From: CAYMPH01 sp964392365
GTDB lineage: Bacteria; Spirochaetota; UBA4802; UBA5550
DNA: 64,000 nucleotides
Assembly (NCBI GenBank): GCA_964392365.1
Contig: CAYMPH010000005.1
Location: 1 to 64,000, forward strand
Reading direction: 5' to 3'
Part shown: in pieces, positions 62,455 through 64,000 of the stretch
How the letters are laid out: each line of letters starts with the position of its first letter
Position numbering within the stretch: position 1 is the first letter of the stretch
The notes under the pieces: generated by a model
Seen by the model: the letters and a program-made list of their open reading frames with translations, nothing else
Database searches by the model: none
What the model was told of the DNA's origin: nothing
Made by a program: the position numbers and the translations under genes

Positions 62455-63144
62455 TTATTCAGCACAATCCCCGCAAACATCTTTAAGAGGAACTCCAGGC
62501 TTAGGCTGTAAAAGCACTATTGGAATGATATAAGACATGCCTATTCCAGTCGGGGAATCAAAATCCAGTTCAAATTCAAAATCTTTTTTACCAAGCAATT
62601 CATGAGAAAATTCAAGCCGGAATTTATATTTAGAGCTTGAACCCATTACCTTTTCATTATATGCAGGCCAGAAGTGATAATAGCCCATTGTTGCTTTATT
62701 TGTTTTATACGGATTTTTCCAGTCGGAATCCACCATTGCACATATAGTATTTCCAAAATATAGATTTATTTCAACATTAGGAATTACAGAAAAAGTTGTT
62801 TCTTCAAGAACCTGGCCGATTATATGAGGAAACCTTTTTAACTCTGAATCAGCAAATTTTGAATGGCCTGTTTCCTCATCTTTATTTCTTCTTTTCTTTA
62901 TAACTTCAATTGCTTCATATATCAGCATAAAAACATCAGTTTTCTGCTGTGTTGCAAGTCTTGCCTGAAGCTTGCCGTGGAGCATGCCTCTTTCGCTTGT
63001 GACATATTTCGGAGGAACCCGGTTTAAAACATAAGCTGCAATATCATCTACATTAGAATTTACCTGGGTCAGTTCATTGTCTTTTTTTAAAACTTCTTCA
63101 ACAGCCGCTCTTGTAATGTCTTCCATGAGATTTCTAAATGACAT
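62455..63144 (-). CDS. ComFB-domain protein
   Basis: 229 residues from the ATG at 63144 (GGAGG 5 nt upstream; the in-frame ATG at 63156 overlaps that site). The N-terminal domain (about 1-105: RNLMEDITRAAVEEVLKK, DIAAYVLNRVPPKYVTSERG) matches the ComFB late-competence family, reported from recent work to bind cyclic dinucleotides. The C-terminal half is a beta-rich domain of unknown type with CGDC near the end. It lies 27 nt after lon. Confidence 0.8.
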   Translation of the reverse strand: MSFRNLMEDITRAAVEEVLKKDNELTQVNSNVDDIAAYVLNRVPPKYVTSERGMLHGKLQARLATQQKTDVFMLIYEAIEVIKKRRNKDEETGHSKFADSELKRFPHIIGQVLEETTFSVIPNVEINLYFGNTICAMVDSDWKNPYKTNKATMGYYHFWPAYNEKVMGSSSKYKFRLEFSHELLGKKDFEFELDFDSPTGIGMSYIIPIVLLQPKPGVPLKDVCGDCAE

Positions 63145-63171
63145 GTGATCCTCCATTAAAGAAAAACGATT

Positions 63172-64000
63172 TTAGCCTTTCCGGTTAAAAGCAATACTAA
63201 TTACTTCTTCTATATTTTCAACAAAATAAAATTTCAACCCTTTTTTAACGTAATCCGGAATTTCTGCCATATCCTTTCTGTTTTCTTTCGGGATTATTAT
63301 CCGTTTTAAATGCCCTCTTTTTGCAGCAATAATTTTCTCTTTTATGCCGCCTACAGGGAGAACTCTTCCGGTCAGGGTCAGTTCGCCTGTCATTGCCAGT
63401 CCTTTGGATAATACCTTTCCGGTTGCAATAGAATAAATAGAAGATGCCATTGTAATTCCGGCAGAAGGCCCGTCTTTAGGAGTTGCTCCAGCAGGAACAT
63501 GAAGATGAAGAGTGTTTTCAGAAAACTTCTTTCTCATTTTCTCGTCATCCAGGAGCATATTCTGTACAAAACTGTATGCAATATTTGCAGATTCAGACAT
63601 TACATCTCCCAGCTGGCCTGTAAGTTTCAAGCCATCAGCCTTTTTCCCGGAAGCTATAAATATTGATTCAACCACCAGAGCCGCGCCTCCAAGAGAAGTC
63701 CAAGCAAGACCAACAGCCACGCCTGCGCGGAGATTGTTCATCAGCTCATCATCGGAATATATTTCCTGGCCTAAATATTCAGAAATTTTCTTTTCCGGAA
63801 GATTCCCTTCAGGGAGTTTCTTCTTAACTGCAATTATAGAAGCGGATTTTCTGCAGATCTTTTCAATCTGTCTCTCAAGGCTCCTGACTCCGGCTTCCCT
63901 CGCCCATCCGTTTATGATCTGATCAAATCCTTTTTTATCAATCTTTACTGCGCCCTTGGACAGGCCGTGCATTTTAATCTGTTTCGGCAGAAGATATCTT
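63172..64000 (-). CDS. lon: Lon protease, C-terminal part
   Basis: The gene enters from the right edge; the visible 275 residues cover the end of the AAA+ domain and the whole protease domain. RYLLPKQIKMHGL opens the visible part. The catalytic Ser is in PKDGPSAGIT and the Lys in GGIKEKIIAA. Lon is the ATP-dependent quality-control protease of the cytoplasm. It is followed by the ComFB-type gene. Confidence 0.95.
   Translation of the reverse strand, partial: RYLLPKQIKMHGLSKGAVKIDKKGFDQIINGWAREAGVRSLERQIEKICRKSASIIAVKKKLPEGNLPEKKISEYLGQEIYSDDELMNNLRAGVAVGLAWTSLGGAALVVESIFIASGKKADGLKLTGQLGDVMSESANIAYSFVQNMLLDDEKMRKKFSENTLHLHVPAGATPKDGPSAGITMASSIYSIATGKVLSKGLAMTGELTLTGRVLPVGGIKEKIIAAKRGHLKRIIIPKENRKDMAEIPDYVKKGLKFYFVENIEEVISIAFNRKG

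Overview
The window is AT-rich bacterial chromosome from a Gram-negative (diderm) organism. It encodes MlaE/MlaF/MlaD-type lipid transport, many lipoproteins, an outer-membrane-like beta-barrel protein and periplasmic sensors. Two class III cyclases, a SpoIIE-type phosphatase, a FecR-domain protein, an HDOD protein and a B12-dependent ribonucleotide reductase suggest Spirochaetota or a nearby phylum. No rRNA or marker gene here settles this, so the taxonomic call is an inference. No rRNA, tRNA, CRISPR array or prophage was seen.

Layout. 1-9.3 kb: HTH/DUF2975 regulatory pair, a GC-rich multi-hairpin element, a histidine kinase, an amidohydrolase, a chagasin-type inhibitor beside a papain-like protease, a stand-alone GHKL ATPase and a putative glycoside hydrolase. 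9.4-12.4 kb: an Mla-like operon whose ATPase has lost its catalytic motifs. 12.4-25.2 kb: hisC, pyrD, a secreted TPR protein, an NrnA-like phosphoesterase, glyQ, a GHKL-HDOD fusion, a receiver without its phospho-Asp, hisF and a PBP4-type peptidase. 25.4-32.3 kb: an NAD-dependent ligase, then an exported pentapeptide-repeat protein, a histidine kinase and an NtrC-type regulator. After these come two 16-bp palindromes, a consensus sigma-54 promoter and two tandem tiny exported Lys-rich proteins. 32.5-41 kb: carA, nrdJ, a haem-c cyclase with a cytochrome P460 lipoprotein, a LolB/DUF4292-like lipoprotein and a TPR protein. 41-49 kb: a YugP peptidase, a receiver-SpoIIE phosphatase, an MNT/HEPN pair, a DUF486 protein, a RAYT transposase with its repeats, and two beta-propeller-like lipoproteins. 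49.5-55.7 kb: a cyclase, FecR protein and barrel protein operon. 56-64 kb: an acyltransferase-hydrolase fusion, a membrane AraC regulator, a lipase-like lipoprotein, a ComFB-domain protein and the 3' part of lon.

Two repeat families run through the intergenic DNA. One is an 11-13-bp motif (GGGGTCAGAGC) that clusters around the RAYT gene and recurs at three distant sites. The other is a set of inverted GAACACGGATGACACGGAT-type arrays at five sites, often directly against stop codons.

The most system-like locus is 27.3-32.2 kb. The kinase and NtrC-type regulator sit directly upstream of paired palindromes, a sigma-54 promoter and two near-identical small secreted polycationic proteins. This reads as one self-contained envelope-stress circuit. 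The function is inference; the DNA elements are read directly.
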